The translations under genes were made by a program, and so were the position numbers. From Bacteroidota bacterium (GTDB lineage Bacteria; Bacteroidota; Bacteroidia; JABEUT01): 33,933 nt of DNA. Shown here piece after piece: positions 8,306-15,278 of the stretch; the stretch's first letter is position 1; the number at the start of each line of letters is the position of its first letter. A model generated the notes under the pieces. The model was not told the DNA's origin, did not search any database, and was given only the letters and a program-made list of their open reading frames with translations. The stretch covers positions 1 to 33,933 of the forward strand of contig JABDHI010000031.1 of assembly GCA_013285655.1 (NCBI GenBank), read 5' to 3'.

Positions 8306-9433
8306 TCAGTAATCTCTTCCTTTCCAGTGATAACGCGAAAAATTTGCCGCTAATCCTACCCAACTTACATAAAACATAGTTACAAACTCGCTTGGTATAA
8401 AGTAAAGTAGTAACCGATGCTTCTTAAAAAATTGGGTTCCGCAAGTTAACAATAAAAAGTCTGTGGTGAATTTAACAATAATGCTTAATATGAAGGCTAA
8501 ATTGACTGAAAAATAGACCAAGGAACCTATGCTATATACCAATAGTAAGAAATTTGTGACAAAAATCAATATACTGATAAGGCTATTTAACTGATTGTTT
8601 GATTTAAAACCCTTTGATGCCCAGCGTATACGTTGTTGTAATAAATTGCCCCATCCATACTGAGCCTGGGTATAAACAATTGACTCTTCATTTTTAGCAT
8701 ACCTTATTTGTCCCGGAAACTGCTTGTTCATTTTAAAGAGCAATAAAGTATCGTCTCCCGATGGTGTGTTTTGTATTCCTTCAAACCCATTTACCCTTTC
8801 AAACGCCTTGCGGGTATAAGCCAGATTGGCACCATTGCAAAGTAGTGGAGTTTTAGATGAAATACCCGCTCCGGCCAAAATTGATAAGCCGGTAAATTCC
8901 AGGGCCTGAAATTTTTCGCAGAATGAATACTCATTAATAATAGCAACCGGTCCGCATATCATTTGGTAATGCTTTTCTTCATATAATGATACTATTGTGC
9001 TAACCCAATTTTTGTTCGCAGTGCAATCGGCATCGGTAATAATAATCAACTCTCCTGTAGAAGCCTTTATAGCACTTTCAATGGCTTTCTTTTTATTTGA
9101 AATTGAGTCTGCTGTCTTTATATATTGCCATTTAAAATTGCTCTTTTCAAGTATGTCTTTACTAATAGCTGCTGTGTTATCATCAGATTGGTCGTCGGCT
9201 ATAACGATCTCCATTAATGAGGTTGGATAGGTTTGTTCCAGAACAGATACCAGACAGTTGGGAATATTTTTCTCTTCGTTTCGGCAAGGAATAATTAATG
9301 ATACCCTGGTTGTAAAGTCGCCTGTAGCTGTTTTATTTACAGGTGTTGATACCCAGGCTGCCAATTGCCATAGTATATAAACCGAATAGGCAGAAGTGAA
9401 TGTTATTAGAATAACATTTAACGCAACTGGCAT
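8306..9433 (-). CDS. Membrane-anchored family 2 glycosyltransferase
   Basis: The 375-residue protein has one N-terminal transmembrane helix (about 5-25) and a GT-A domain. 'VSLIIPCRNEE' opens the nucleotide-sugar fold, TDAD (133-136) is the metal-binding DxD-type motif, SGDD (225-228) supplies the likely catalytic acid, and QQRIRW (266-271) is the Q-x-x-R-W motif of processive GT2 enzymes. Three or so C-terminal helices follow (about 283-360). It would transfer sugars at the cytoplasmic face of the inner membrane, for example in polysaccharide or glycolipid synthesis; donor and acceptor cannot be told. The gene lies 7 bases after the DUF4296 gene and just before the permease. Confidence 0.88.
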   Translation of the reverse strand: MPVALNVILITFTSAYSVYILWQLAAWVSTPVNKTATGDFTTRVSLIIPCRNEEKNIPNCLVSVLEQTYPTSLMEIVIADDQSDDNTAAISKDILEKSNFKWQYIKTADSISNKKKAIESAIKASTGELIIITDADCTANKNWVSTIVSLYEEKHYQMICGPVAIINEYSFCEKFQALEFTGLSILAGAGISSKTPLLCNGANLAYTRKAFERVNGFEGIQNTPSGDDTLLLFKMNKQFPGQIRYAKNEESIVYTQAQYGWGNLLQQRIRWASKGFKSNNQLNSLISILIFVTNFLLLVYSIGSLVYFSVNLAFILSIIVKFTTDFLLLTCGTQFFKKHRLLLYFIPSEFVTMFYVSWVGLAANFSRYHWKGRDY

Positions 9434-9440
9434 CGCTAAG

Positions 9441-9821
9441 TTATTTGCCGGGGCTATGTTTCGCGCCCATTAATTCTATCTTTTGCTGATTCAGGTTATT
9501 TAATACTTTTTCATATATCGAATCAAGCAACCTGGCATTGTTACAGTAAAAACGGATGCTTTGTGTGTAACTGCTGTCGGTTATGTGGTGTTTCTTCCAC
9601 ATGGTTTGATAGGCCATATCAATAGTAGTGTCTTTTGAGTTTTGGCTATACCCTTGCAATGCTGCTGCCTGAATAACATGTGCCTCGGCAAGTATTACCA
9701 CCATGCTATCTGGCGGAATAATATCCTTGGGAATGGCTACATAGTTTTTACTATGGCACGAAAGCAGAAGGTATGCAAGAATAAGGGGCAAAAATCGTAT
9801 TGAGAAACTCTTGATAGACAT
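9441..9821 (-). CDS. DUF4296 lipoprotein
   Basis: The start is moved from the track's 9851 to ATG 9821, because a -7 promoter box lies at 9840-9847 and a clean lipoprotein signal starts there (MSIKSFSIRFLPLILAYLLLSC, lipobox LLSC). The mature part, about 105 residues, has the DUF4296 layout: 'IPPDSMVVILAEAHVIQAAA', then YQTMWKKHHITDSSYTQSIRFY and a helical tail. The family is a Bacteroidota lipoprotein of unknown function. It is the first gene of an apparent three-gene operon with the glycosyltransferase and permease. Confidence 0.85.
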   Translation of the reverse strand: MSIKSFSIRFLPLILAYLLLSCHSKNYVAIPKDIIPPDSMVVILAEAHVIQAAALQGYSQNSKDTTIDMAYQTMWKKHHITDSSYTQSIRFYCNNARLLDSIYEKVLNNLNQQKIELMGAKHSPGK

Positions 9822-9839
9822 AAGGAATGACGTTACCTG

Positions 9840-9847
9840 CAAATGTA
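9840..9847 (-). promoter_or_regulatory. -7 promoter box (TACATTTG, minus strand) for the DUF4296 operon
   Basis: The plus-strand CAAATGTA reads TACATTTG on minus, an exact TAnnTTTG match. It lies 18 bases before ATG 9821 and inside the longer track ORF, which argues against the 9851 start. Confidence 0.5.
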
Positions 9848-9938
9848 ACATAAATGCTAAAATGTTTTACTTTTACGTTCTATAATAAGGAAGGGATAGA
9901 TATTGATTTTAACTTGATCTATTAAGGTAAAAAACAAC

Positions 9939-10739
9939 ATGGCCAATTCATTTTCAAATAAAGTAGTTTGGGTTACGGGTGCATCCTCAGGTATTGGTGA
10001 GGGATTGGTTAAAGCTTTTGCAAAAGAAGGAGCGAAAGTTATTCTTACTGCCCGTCGTGAAGAGGAGTTATTACGTGTTAAGAAAGAAGCGGGCTTGAAT
10101 GACCAAAACAGCTTTACCCTTCCGCTTGACTTGTATAAGATAGATGATATAGACGGAGCCATTGTTAAGATAAAAGAGAAGTTCTCAGGAATAGATATTC
10201 TTATTTGCAATGCAGGCATAGCCCAACGTTCGTTAGTTAAAGACAGTTTGTTGCAAGTAGACAGGCAGATAATGGAGTTGAACTTCTTTGCTGTTATTGA
10301 GCTGACTAAGAAAGTACTACCGATAATGCTTTCGAAAAAAAGTGGCAATATTGTTGTTATTAGTAGTGTTATGGGTAAAATGGGCATACCGTTCAGGGCT
10401 ATGTATTGTGCATCGAAACATGCATTGCATGGTTTCTTTGAAGCATTACGCGGTGAAGTTTTTAAGGATAACATAAAAGTGCATATTATATGTCCGGGAT
10501 ATGTAAAGACCAATGTTTCAATAAATGCAGTTACATCAGAAGGCCAGGCTCATGGCAAAATGGATAAAGGACAGGAAAAAGGTATAACCCCTGAAAAGTG
10601 TGCCGATGGTATACTTAAAGCTATACGAAAGAATAAGGAAGAAGTATATATTGGTGGCAGTGAAACCATTGCTCCAAGGGTTAAGGTGCTTTTCCCTCGA
10701 TTGTTTTCGGCAATTATTAAACGGGTAGAATTCCATTGA
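9939..10739 (+). CDS. Short-chain dehydrogenase/reductase (SDR family)
   Basis: This 266-residue classical SDR has the cofactor motif TGASSGIG (13-20), the NAG motif (91-93), a catalytic serine in VISSV (about 142-143) and Y156-x-x-x-K160 in 'YCASK'. An arginine pair (TARREEE) after strand 2 suggests NADPH preference. The long C-terminal part resembles the DHRS7-like group, whose substrates are lipids, steroids or retinoids in animals; the bacterial substrate is unknown. It heads a tight cluster: kynureninase begins one base after its stop. A co-transcribed SDR does not by itself imply a role in tryptophan catabolism. Confidence 0.92.
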   Translation: MANSFSNKVVWVTGASSGIGEGLVKAFAKEGAKVILTARREEELLRVKKEAGLNDQNSFTLPLDLYKIDDIDGAIVKIKEKFSGIDILICNAGIAQRSLVKDSLLQVDRQIMELNFFAVIELTKKVLPIMLSKKSGNIVVISSVMGKMGIPFRAMYCASKHALHGFFEALRGEVFKDNIKVHIICPGYVKTNVSINAVTSEGQAHGKMDKGQEKGITPEKCADGILKAIRKNKEEVYIGGSETIAPRVKVLFPRLFSAIIKRVEFH

Positions 10740-10740
10740 T

Positions 10741-12036
10741 ATGGGTATGAAATATACAAACACACTCGATTTTGCAAAAGGATTAGATGACAAGGATCCT
10801 TTAAAGAAGTTCAGAAAGAAGTTTCTTTTCCCTAAACATGGAGGTAAGGAAGCCTTGTATTTTACAGGTAATTCGTTAGGCTTGCAACCGGCCAGTGTAA
10901 GTAAGTACATAAATATTGAATTAGAAGATTGGGCAAAATACGCTGTAGAAGGTCATTTTGATGCGCGTAACCCATGGTACTCGTACCACGAAATGTTTGC
11001 TGCGCCAACCGCCAAACTTATGGGTGCTAAGCCCGATGAGGTTGTTGTAATGAATCAGCTTACTGTGAATTTGCATTTAATGATGGTTTCGTTTTACAGG
11101 CCCGATAAAAAGCGTTACAAGATCATTTGTGAGTCCAATGCATTCCCTTCCGACCAATATGCATTGCAAACTCACGTTCAGTCTCACGGGCTCGATCCGC
11201 GTGAAGTACTTATAGAGATTGGTCCGCGTAAAGGTGAGAACCTGGTGCGTTTCGAGGATATTGAGAAAGCGATACGTGATAACGGGAACGAACTTGCTTT
11301 GGTCATAATTGGTGGTGTTAATTATTTAACGGGCCAGGTATTGAACATGCCTGCTATTACCAAAGCAGCGCATAAGGTTGGTGCCTACGCAGCATTTGAT
11401 CTGGCGCACGCCGCCGGTAATATTGAGGTAAAGTTGCACGATTGGGATGTTGATTTTGCGGTATGGTGTACATATAAATATCTCAACTCTGGCCCGGGTG
11501 CAGTGGCTGGTGCATTTATACACGAGAGGCATATAAAGAACCAGAAGCTGATACGTTTTGCAGGCTGGTGGGGGTATGATAAGAAGACAAGGTTTCAAAT
11601 GAATCATGATTTTGAACCGATGAAAACGGCTGAAGGCTGGCAGTTAAGCAATGCTCCTGTGTTTTCGATGGCTGCGCATAAAGCCTCGCTCGATATTTTT
11701 ACAGAAGCAGGTGGTATGAAGCCGTTATGCAAAAAGAGTAAAATGTTAACAGGGTATTTAGAGTTTATCATTGGTGGCTTAAATGAAAAGATAAAAGATA
11801 AAAAAGTAAGATTGGAAATTATTACCCCTAAGGACGAAGATCAGAGGGGATGTCAGCTTTCTATTATAGCACATGGTATGGGACGCGATTTTTATGAAAC
11901 ACTTACTAAGAATGGTGTTTTTTGCGATTGGCGTAATCCGAACGTAGTTAGACTTGCTCCTGTTCCTTTATATAATTCGTTTGAAGATGTGTGGCGTTTT
12001 GGACAAACTGTAGAAAAAGTACTTAAACTGAAATAA
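10741..12036 (+). CDS. kynU: Kynureninase
   Basis: The 431-residue protein matches kynureninase along its length. 'YFTGNSLGLQP' is the N-terminal substrate-region signature, FDLAHAAGN (219-227) holds the PLP-ring aspartate and nearby histidine, and CTYKYLNSGPG contains the Schiff-base lysine (K246). The C-terminal half contains GWWGYDKKTRF and the CDWRNPNVVRLAPVPLYN segment. The enzyme is cytoplasmic and PLP-dependent, splitting kynurenine or 3-hydroxykynurenine into (3-hydroxy)anthranilate and alanine. ATG codons at 10741 and 10747 are both possible starts. Tryptophan dioxygenase and kynurenine monooxygenase genes are not in the window. The SDR upstream and small membrane gene downstream are nearly contiguous. 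Confidence 0.95.
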   Translation: MGMKYTNTLDFAKGLDDKDPLKKFRKKFLFPKHGGKEALYFTGNSLGLQPASVSKYINIELEDWAKYAVEGHFDARNPWYSYHEMFAAPTAKLMGAKPDEVVVMNQLTVNLHLMMVSFYRPDKKRYKIICESNAFPSDQYALQTHVQSHGLDPREVLIEIGPRKGENLVRFEDIEKAIRDNGNELALVIIGGVNYLTGQVLNMPAITKAAHKVGAYAAFDLAHAAGNIEVKLHDWDVDFAVWCTYKYLNSGPGAVAGAFIHERHIKNQKLIRFAGWWGYDKKTRFQMNHDFEPMKTAEGWQLSNAPVFSMAAHKASLDIFTEAGGMKPLCKKSKMLTGYLEFIIGGLNEKIKDKKVRLEIITPKDEDQRGCQLSIIAHGMGRDFYETLTKNGVFCDWRNPNVVRLAPVPLYNSFEDVWRFGQTVEKVLKLK

Positions 12037-12042
12037 GTTTTA

Positions 12043-12294
12043 ATGACCAGGAAGAAACGATATACTGTAAGATACATACTCGGGTTATGCATATTGCCTT
12101 TTCTTATAATTGGTTATTTTTTTAACAGAACCATTTGGAGTTACCTTACAAAAAAGAAACCTTTTATAGAATGGATGGTTTTGGTTTTAGCTGTAACCAT
12201 TGTCAGTTTGGTGGTTTCTGGTTTAATACGTGGTGACTTTAGGCCGGGCAAACAACCGGTAGATCTTAGTCCAACCAAGATCAAGCACCGCTAA
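12043..12294 (+). CDS. Small two-helix membrane protein, unknown function
   Basis: This 83-residue product begins with ATG 6 bases after the kynureninase stop. It has a positively charged N-terminus (MTRKKRYTVR), a hydrophobic helix (about 11-29), a basic loop (LTKKK) and a second helix (about 42-63), then a polar tail. I do not recognise a family. Tight packing and the same strand suggest it is translated from the SDR-kynU transcript. Confidence 0.65.
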   Translation: MTRKKRYTVRYILGLCILPFLIIGYFFNRTIWSYLTKKKPFIEWMVLVLAVTIVSLVVSGLIRGDFRPGKQPVDLSPTKIKHR

Positions 12295-12303
12295 TTTATT
12301 TTA

Positions 12304-12342
12304 TGCGACACTTTTGCACACAGATTCAAAATGTGTGTCGCA
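12304..12342 (+). terminator. Hairpin after the SDR-kynU operon, possible terminator
   Basis: TGCGACAC (12304-12311) pairs with GTGTCGCA (12335-12342), with further TTTT/AAAA pairing inside after a bulge. Only four T follow, so it is a weak match to an intrinsic terminator. It starts 10 bases after the last stop of the operon. Confidence 0.5.
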
Positions 12343-12362
12343 TTTTCCAAATTCTTGAATGA

Positions 12363-12386
12363 ATAAAAGTGGGTGCCCACTTTTAT
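12363..12386. terminator. Perfect 24-base palindrome, possible bidirectional terminator
   Basis: ATAAAAGTGGG and CCCACTTTTAT are exact reverse complements around a central TG. As RNA it folds to a ten-pair hairpin with a four-base loop, an A-run before and a T-run after on both strands, as in bidirectional terminators. It could equally be a protein-binding or recombination site. Confidence 0.45.
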
Positions 12387-12390
12387 AAAA

Positions 12391-12550
12391 CTGTTACCCT
12401 TTAACATGTTGATTCTCAATATTCTTTTAGAACTGTTACCCATAAATTTTGTTACCCACCCCTGGGTTTACACTTTTAATACCTTGTAATGGGTTAATAT
12501 GTTGATATTCAATTTCATGTCCTGAAGCGTTTTTGTGATTTTGTAAACCC
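12391..12550. repeat. Direct and inverted repeats in the 12.3-12.8 kb noncoding region
   Basis: CTGTTACCC occurs at 12391-12399 and 12433-12441, with a shorter GTTACCC at 12451-12457. A 20-base element beginning TTAACATGTTGAT (12401-12420) recurs at 12495-12514 with 17 of 20 bases the same. GGGTTTAC (12464-12471) is inverted as GTAAACCC at 12543-12550. The function is unknown; an attachment site or relic of a mobile element is possible. Confidence 0.5.
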
Positions 12551-12594
12551 CTTCTTCTAAAAAGAACATGTCGTAAACTGTCGGTTTGTGTCAT
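12436..12594 (-). CDS. Candidate small ORF of 52 residues, doubtful
   Basis: Below the track's length cut-off, the minus strand holds ATG 12594 to TAA 12436, beginning MTQTDSLRHVLFRRRG and ending GVGNKIYG. A minus-strand -7 box (TATCTTTG) lies 37 bases upstream. The ORF overlaps the direct repeats of this region, and I recognise no family. It may be a real small protein, a relic, or chance. Confidence 0.22.
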   Translation of the reverse strand: MTQTDSLRHVLFRRRGLQNHKNASGHEIEYQHINPLQGIKSVNPGVGNKIYG

Positions 12595-12630
12595 ATTACA
12601 CAATTTTTTTTGAGCAATTTAAACTCATTA

Positions 12631-12638
12631 CAAAGATA
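12631..12638 (-). promoter_or_regulatory. Candidate minus-strand -7 box (TATCTTTG)
   Basis: Plus-strand CAAAGATA reads TATCTTTG on minus, an exact TAnnTTTG match. It points into the repeat-rich noncoding region and the small candidate ORF. No -33 TTG is seen at the standard spacing. Confidence 0.3.
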
Positions 12639-12754
12639 GCTTGTAGCAATACTATATGTAATAAGGAAGAGTGTAGGGTTTTCAACAACTCGATTTCGTG
12701 ATGGCTAAAGCTTTAATAAGTATAATATCAGTAAACCATATTTTTTAAACAATA

Positions 12755-12781
12755 AATATTTATCGTTTATCGATAAATATT
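12755..12781 (+). promoter_or_regulatory. Palindromic operator of the DUF2975-XRE pair
   Basis: AATATTTATCG (12755-12765), five bases TTTAT, then CGATAAATATT (12771-12781) form an 11-base inverted repeat. The centre also contains TTTATCG twice in tandem. It ends 3 bases before a -7 box, so a bound dimer would cover the -33 region. The XRE protein encoded two genes down is the natural candidate binder; that link is inferred. Confidence 0.6.
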
Positions 12782-12783
12782 GT

Positions 12784-12791
12784 TATATTTG
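12784..12791 (+). promoter_or_regulatory. -7 promoter box (TATATTTG) of the DUF2975-XRE pair
   Basis: An exact TAnnTTTG match lies 25 bases before the ATG of the DUF2975 gene and directly after the palindromic operator. Confidence 0.6.
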
Positions 12792-12816
12792 TACCATAAT
12801 TTGAATCCTAAATATT

Positions 12817-13353
12817 ATGTCAAAGACAAACGATTTCGTATTTACAGCCCTAAAGATTGTTTCTTGGGTCATCTTCATTGGTTTATGCATTGAGGCCGGA
12901 GGCTTGGCAGTAAATTTTATTTTCAGTCTGTATAAGCCTGAATTTGTTCAAAATTTATATAATAAATTAGACTTAACGGAAATGTATGAGCGTAGTAAAT
13001 GGGCTTATTTCAGTATGTACAGTTTTGTTTTAGTTATTTCAATTTTGAAGGGGGTACTGTTTTATGTGGTTATAAGATTAGTTAGTAAAATTAATTTGAC
13101 AAAACCCTTCAATAACTATGTAGCCAAGCAAATTTCTTTGATGAGTTATTACACTTTTTCAATAGGAATCTTGAGCTACATTGCCCGGGAAACAGCAATG
13201 TATTTGCAACATCAGGGTTATTTTATTGATAGACTGAACCAGTTTTGGGAAGACAGCCAAGCATTTATTTTGATGGCCGCCATAATTTATGTAATAGCAA
13301 TTATCTTTTCAAGGGGCGTTGAAATGCAAAACGAAAACGATTTAACAGTATAA
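12817..13353 (+). CDS. DUF2975 membrane protein
   Basis: The 178-residue protein has four predicted transmembrane helices (about 10-36, 66-90, 107-123 and 147-165) and the characteristic DUF2975 ending 'IFSRGVEMQNENDLTV'. DUF2975 proteins are typically encoded directly upstream of a small XRE/YozG-like regulator, as here (3-base gap). The family's function is not established; a membrane sensor or modulator of the partner regulator, or an effector under its control, are both possible. The promoter carries a palindromic operator. Confidence 0.88.
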   Translation: MSKTNDFVFTALKIVSWVIFIGLCIEAGGLAVNFIFSLYKPEFVQNLYNKLDLTEMYERSKWAYFSMYSFVLVISILKGVLFYVVIRLVSKINLTKPFNNYVAKQISLMSYYTFSIGILSYIARETAMYLQHQGYFIDRLNQFWEDSQAFILMAAIIYVIAIIFSRGVEMQNENDLTV

Positions 13354-13356
13354 GCT

Positions 13357-13557
13357 ATGCCAATTATTGTAAACCTAGACGTGATGATGGCAAAAAGAAA
13401 GATGTCTTTGAATGAGCTATCAGAGAAGGTGGACTTAACATTAGCTAACCTTTCTATATTAAAAACTGGTAAGGCGAAAGCTGTTCGCTTCAGTACCCTT
13501 GATTCTATTTGCAAGGCATTGAACTGCCAACCAGGAGATATTTTGGAATTTGTTTAG
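13357..13557 (+). CDS. XRE-family helix-turn-helix regulator (YozG/Cro-CI type)
   Basis: This 66-residue protein is a lone helix-turn-helix domain: 'MPIIVNLDVMMAKRKMSLNELSEKV' leads into LTLANLSILKTGKAKAVRFSTLDSICKALNCQPGDILEF. This is the compact Cro/CI-like form paired with DUF2975 in many Firmicutes and Bacteroidota. The tryptic length and lack of an effector domain suggest that it binds DNA as a dimer, probably at the palindrome before the DUF2975 gene (autoregulation, inferred). Confidence 0.92.
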   Translation: MPIIVNLDVMMAKRKMSLNELSEKVDLTLANLSILKTGKAKAVRFSTLDSICKALNCQPGDILEFV

Positions 13558-13651
13558 TTAAACTTGCAAAATTTCACCGTAGGTTAGAGTTAAGTTATGA
13601 TGTGAAGATTGATATGGGGGCGCAGCGCTTACTGATAAGTAGCTTATGTCA

Positions 13652-15187
13652 TTATCCTGCCCAATTCTCTCTATCCAAGCTCCTGTAATTTATGGCTTCA
13701 GCCAAATGTTGGTTCCCAATATTCTCAGCAGCATCCAAATCGGCAATAGTGCGCGATACTTTAAGTATCCTGTCATAGGCACGTGCAGATAGGTTTAGCT
13801 TTTCCATCGCTGTTTTTAAAAGCTTATGGCCGGCCTCGTCTATTTTGCAATACTCTTTCAATTGTTTCGAGCTCATTTGCGCATTGCAGTAAATACCGCT
13901 TTCTGCAAATCGTTTAGCTTGTATCTCTCTTGCCTTTATAACTCGTCCGCGTACCGATTCACTCTTCTCGCTTACTCTTTCTGATGATAGTTCTCCGTAG
14001 GCAACAGGCACCACTTCTACATGTATATCAATACGGTCGAGTAATGGGCCCGAAATGCGGTTCAGATATTTCTGTACTGTGCCCGGTGCGCATACACATT
14101 CCTTTTGTGGGTGGTTATAAAAACCGCACGGACAAGGATTCATAGATGTTACCAGCATAAACCCTGCCGGATATTCTACTGTAAAGCGTGCGCGCGAAAT
14201 TCGTATAAAACGATCTTCTAACGGTTGACGCATTACTTCTAATACGGTCCTTTTAAATTCCGGTAGCTCATCTAAAAACAATACACCGTTATGTGCCAAC
14301 GATATTTCTCCCGGTTGAGGAAAACTGCCACCACCAACTAAGGCAACATCGCTTATGGTATGGTGTGGTGCCCGGAATGGGCGTGAGGCTATTAACCCTT
14401 TACCGCTACCAACTTTACCGGCTACCGAATGTATTTTGGTGGTTTCCAGTGCTTCATCAAGTGTGAGTGGTGGTAATATGGTTGGTAAGCGTTTTGCTAA
14501 CATGGTTTTACCTGCACCTGGTGGGCCAATTAAAATTACATTATGTCCACCCGAAGCTGCAATCTCTAACGAACGTTTTATATTTTCTTGTCCTTTTACA
14601 TCGGCAAAGTCAACATCGGCAAGCGATAGCTGCGTATAAAAAGTTTCAGAAGCATTTACCACAGTTGGCTTTAAATCACTGTTCCCGTTTAAAAAGTCAA
14701 TAGCTTCTTTAATGTTCTTTATGCCATAAACATCTAATCCTTCAACTATGGCAGCTTCTTCAGCATTTTGCTGTGGCAGTATAATTCCTTTAAATCCTTT
14801 TTCGCGGGCATTAATAGCAATGGGTAATACGCCTTTAATGGGTTGCAATCCGCCATCGAGCGATAGTTCGCCCATAATTATATAATCGCCTACTTTATCA
14901 CCGCTTATTTGTTCTGATGCGGCTAGTATGCCTATAGCAATGGTCAAATCGTACGAAGACCCTTCTTTACGAATATCGGCCGGCGCCATATTTATGGTTA
15001 TCATTTTGCCCGGCAGCTTAAAGCCGTTATTCTTAAGCGCAGCATCAATACGCTGCTGGCTTTCTTTAACGGCACTGTCGGGTAGGCCGACCAAAAAAAA
15101 GTTAACTCCTGCGCTAACATTAACCTCTACTGTAATAGTGGTGGCATCTATACCTGTTACAGCACTTCCATACGTTTTTACCAGCAT
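13652..15187 (-). CDS. yifB: YifB/ComM family Mg-chelatase-like AAA ATPase
   Basis: At 511 residues this is a full-length YifB/ComM. The N-terminal ChlI-like fold starts MLVKTYGSAVTGIDATTI and contains VGLPDSAVKES. Walker A is GPPGAGKT (221-228) and Walker B lies in VLFLDELPEF (about 302-311). The cysteine cluster PCPCGFYNHPQKECVC (about 351-366) and the C-terminal 'SARAYDRILKVSRTIADL' helix are family features. ComM is a hexameric helicase that aids branch migration during natural transformation in some bacteria; its role in Bacteroidota is less clear. The gene stands alone, divergent from the DUF1295 gene. Confidence 0.93.
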   Translation of the reverse strand: MLVKTYGSAVTGIDATTITVEVNVSAGVNFFLVGLPDSAVKESQQRIDAALKNNGFKLPGKMITINMAPADIRKEGSSYDLTIAIGILAASEQISGDKVGDYIIMGELSLDGGLQPIKGVLPIAINAREKGFKGIILPQQNAEEAAIVEGLDVYGIKNIKEAIDFLNGNSDLKPTVVNASETFYTQLSLADVDFADVKGQENIKRSLEIAASGGHNVILIGPPGAGKTMLAKRLPTILPPLTLDEALETTKIHSVAGKVGSGKGLIASRPFRAPHHTISDVALVGGGSFPQPGEISLAHNGVLFLDELPEFKRTVLEVMRQPLEDRFIRISRARFTVEYPAGFMLVTSMNPCPCGFYNHPQKECVCAPGTVQKYLNRISGPLLDRIDIHVEVVPVAYGELSSERVSEKSESVRGRVIKAREIQAKRFAESGIYCNAQMSSKQLKEYCKIDEAGHKLLKTAMEKLNLSARAYDRILKVSRTIADLDAAENIGNQHLAEAINYRSLDRENWAG

Positions 15188-15211
15188 GTTCTTTCGATTT
15201 TCTATGGTAAA

Positions 15212-15219
15212 TATATTTG
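15212..15219 (+). promoter_or_regulatory. -7 promoter box (TATATTTG) of the DUF1295-methyltransferase pair
   Basis: An exact plus-strand TAnnTTTG match lies 59 bases upstream of ATG 15279. The same stretch, TAAATATATTTG, reads TATATTTA on minus, a near match that could serve the divergent yifB gene, so the two promoters may overlap. Confidence 0.4.
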
Positions 15220-15278
15220 TTATTTTTAAAAACTAATAAGTATCCTTATTTCGTAAGTAGTTTTAAATCCTTATTTAA

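Noticed and set aside
9857-10513. 218-residue minus-strand ORF over the SDR gene
   Set aside because: It lies antisense to a well-supported SDR and its translation shows no domain or export signal; it follows from the codon pattern of the real gene.
12701-12748. 15-codon plus-strand ORF upstream of the DUF2975 operator
   Set aside because: It is very short, has no visible ribosome-binding or promoter support, and resembles chance.
14355-14703. Plus-strand ORFs within yifB
   Set aside because: They are antisense to the Walker A region of a full-length YifB and have no features of their own.
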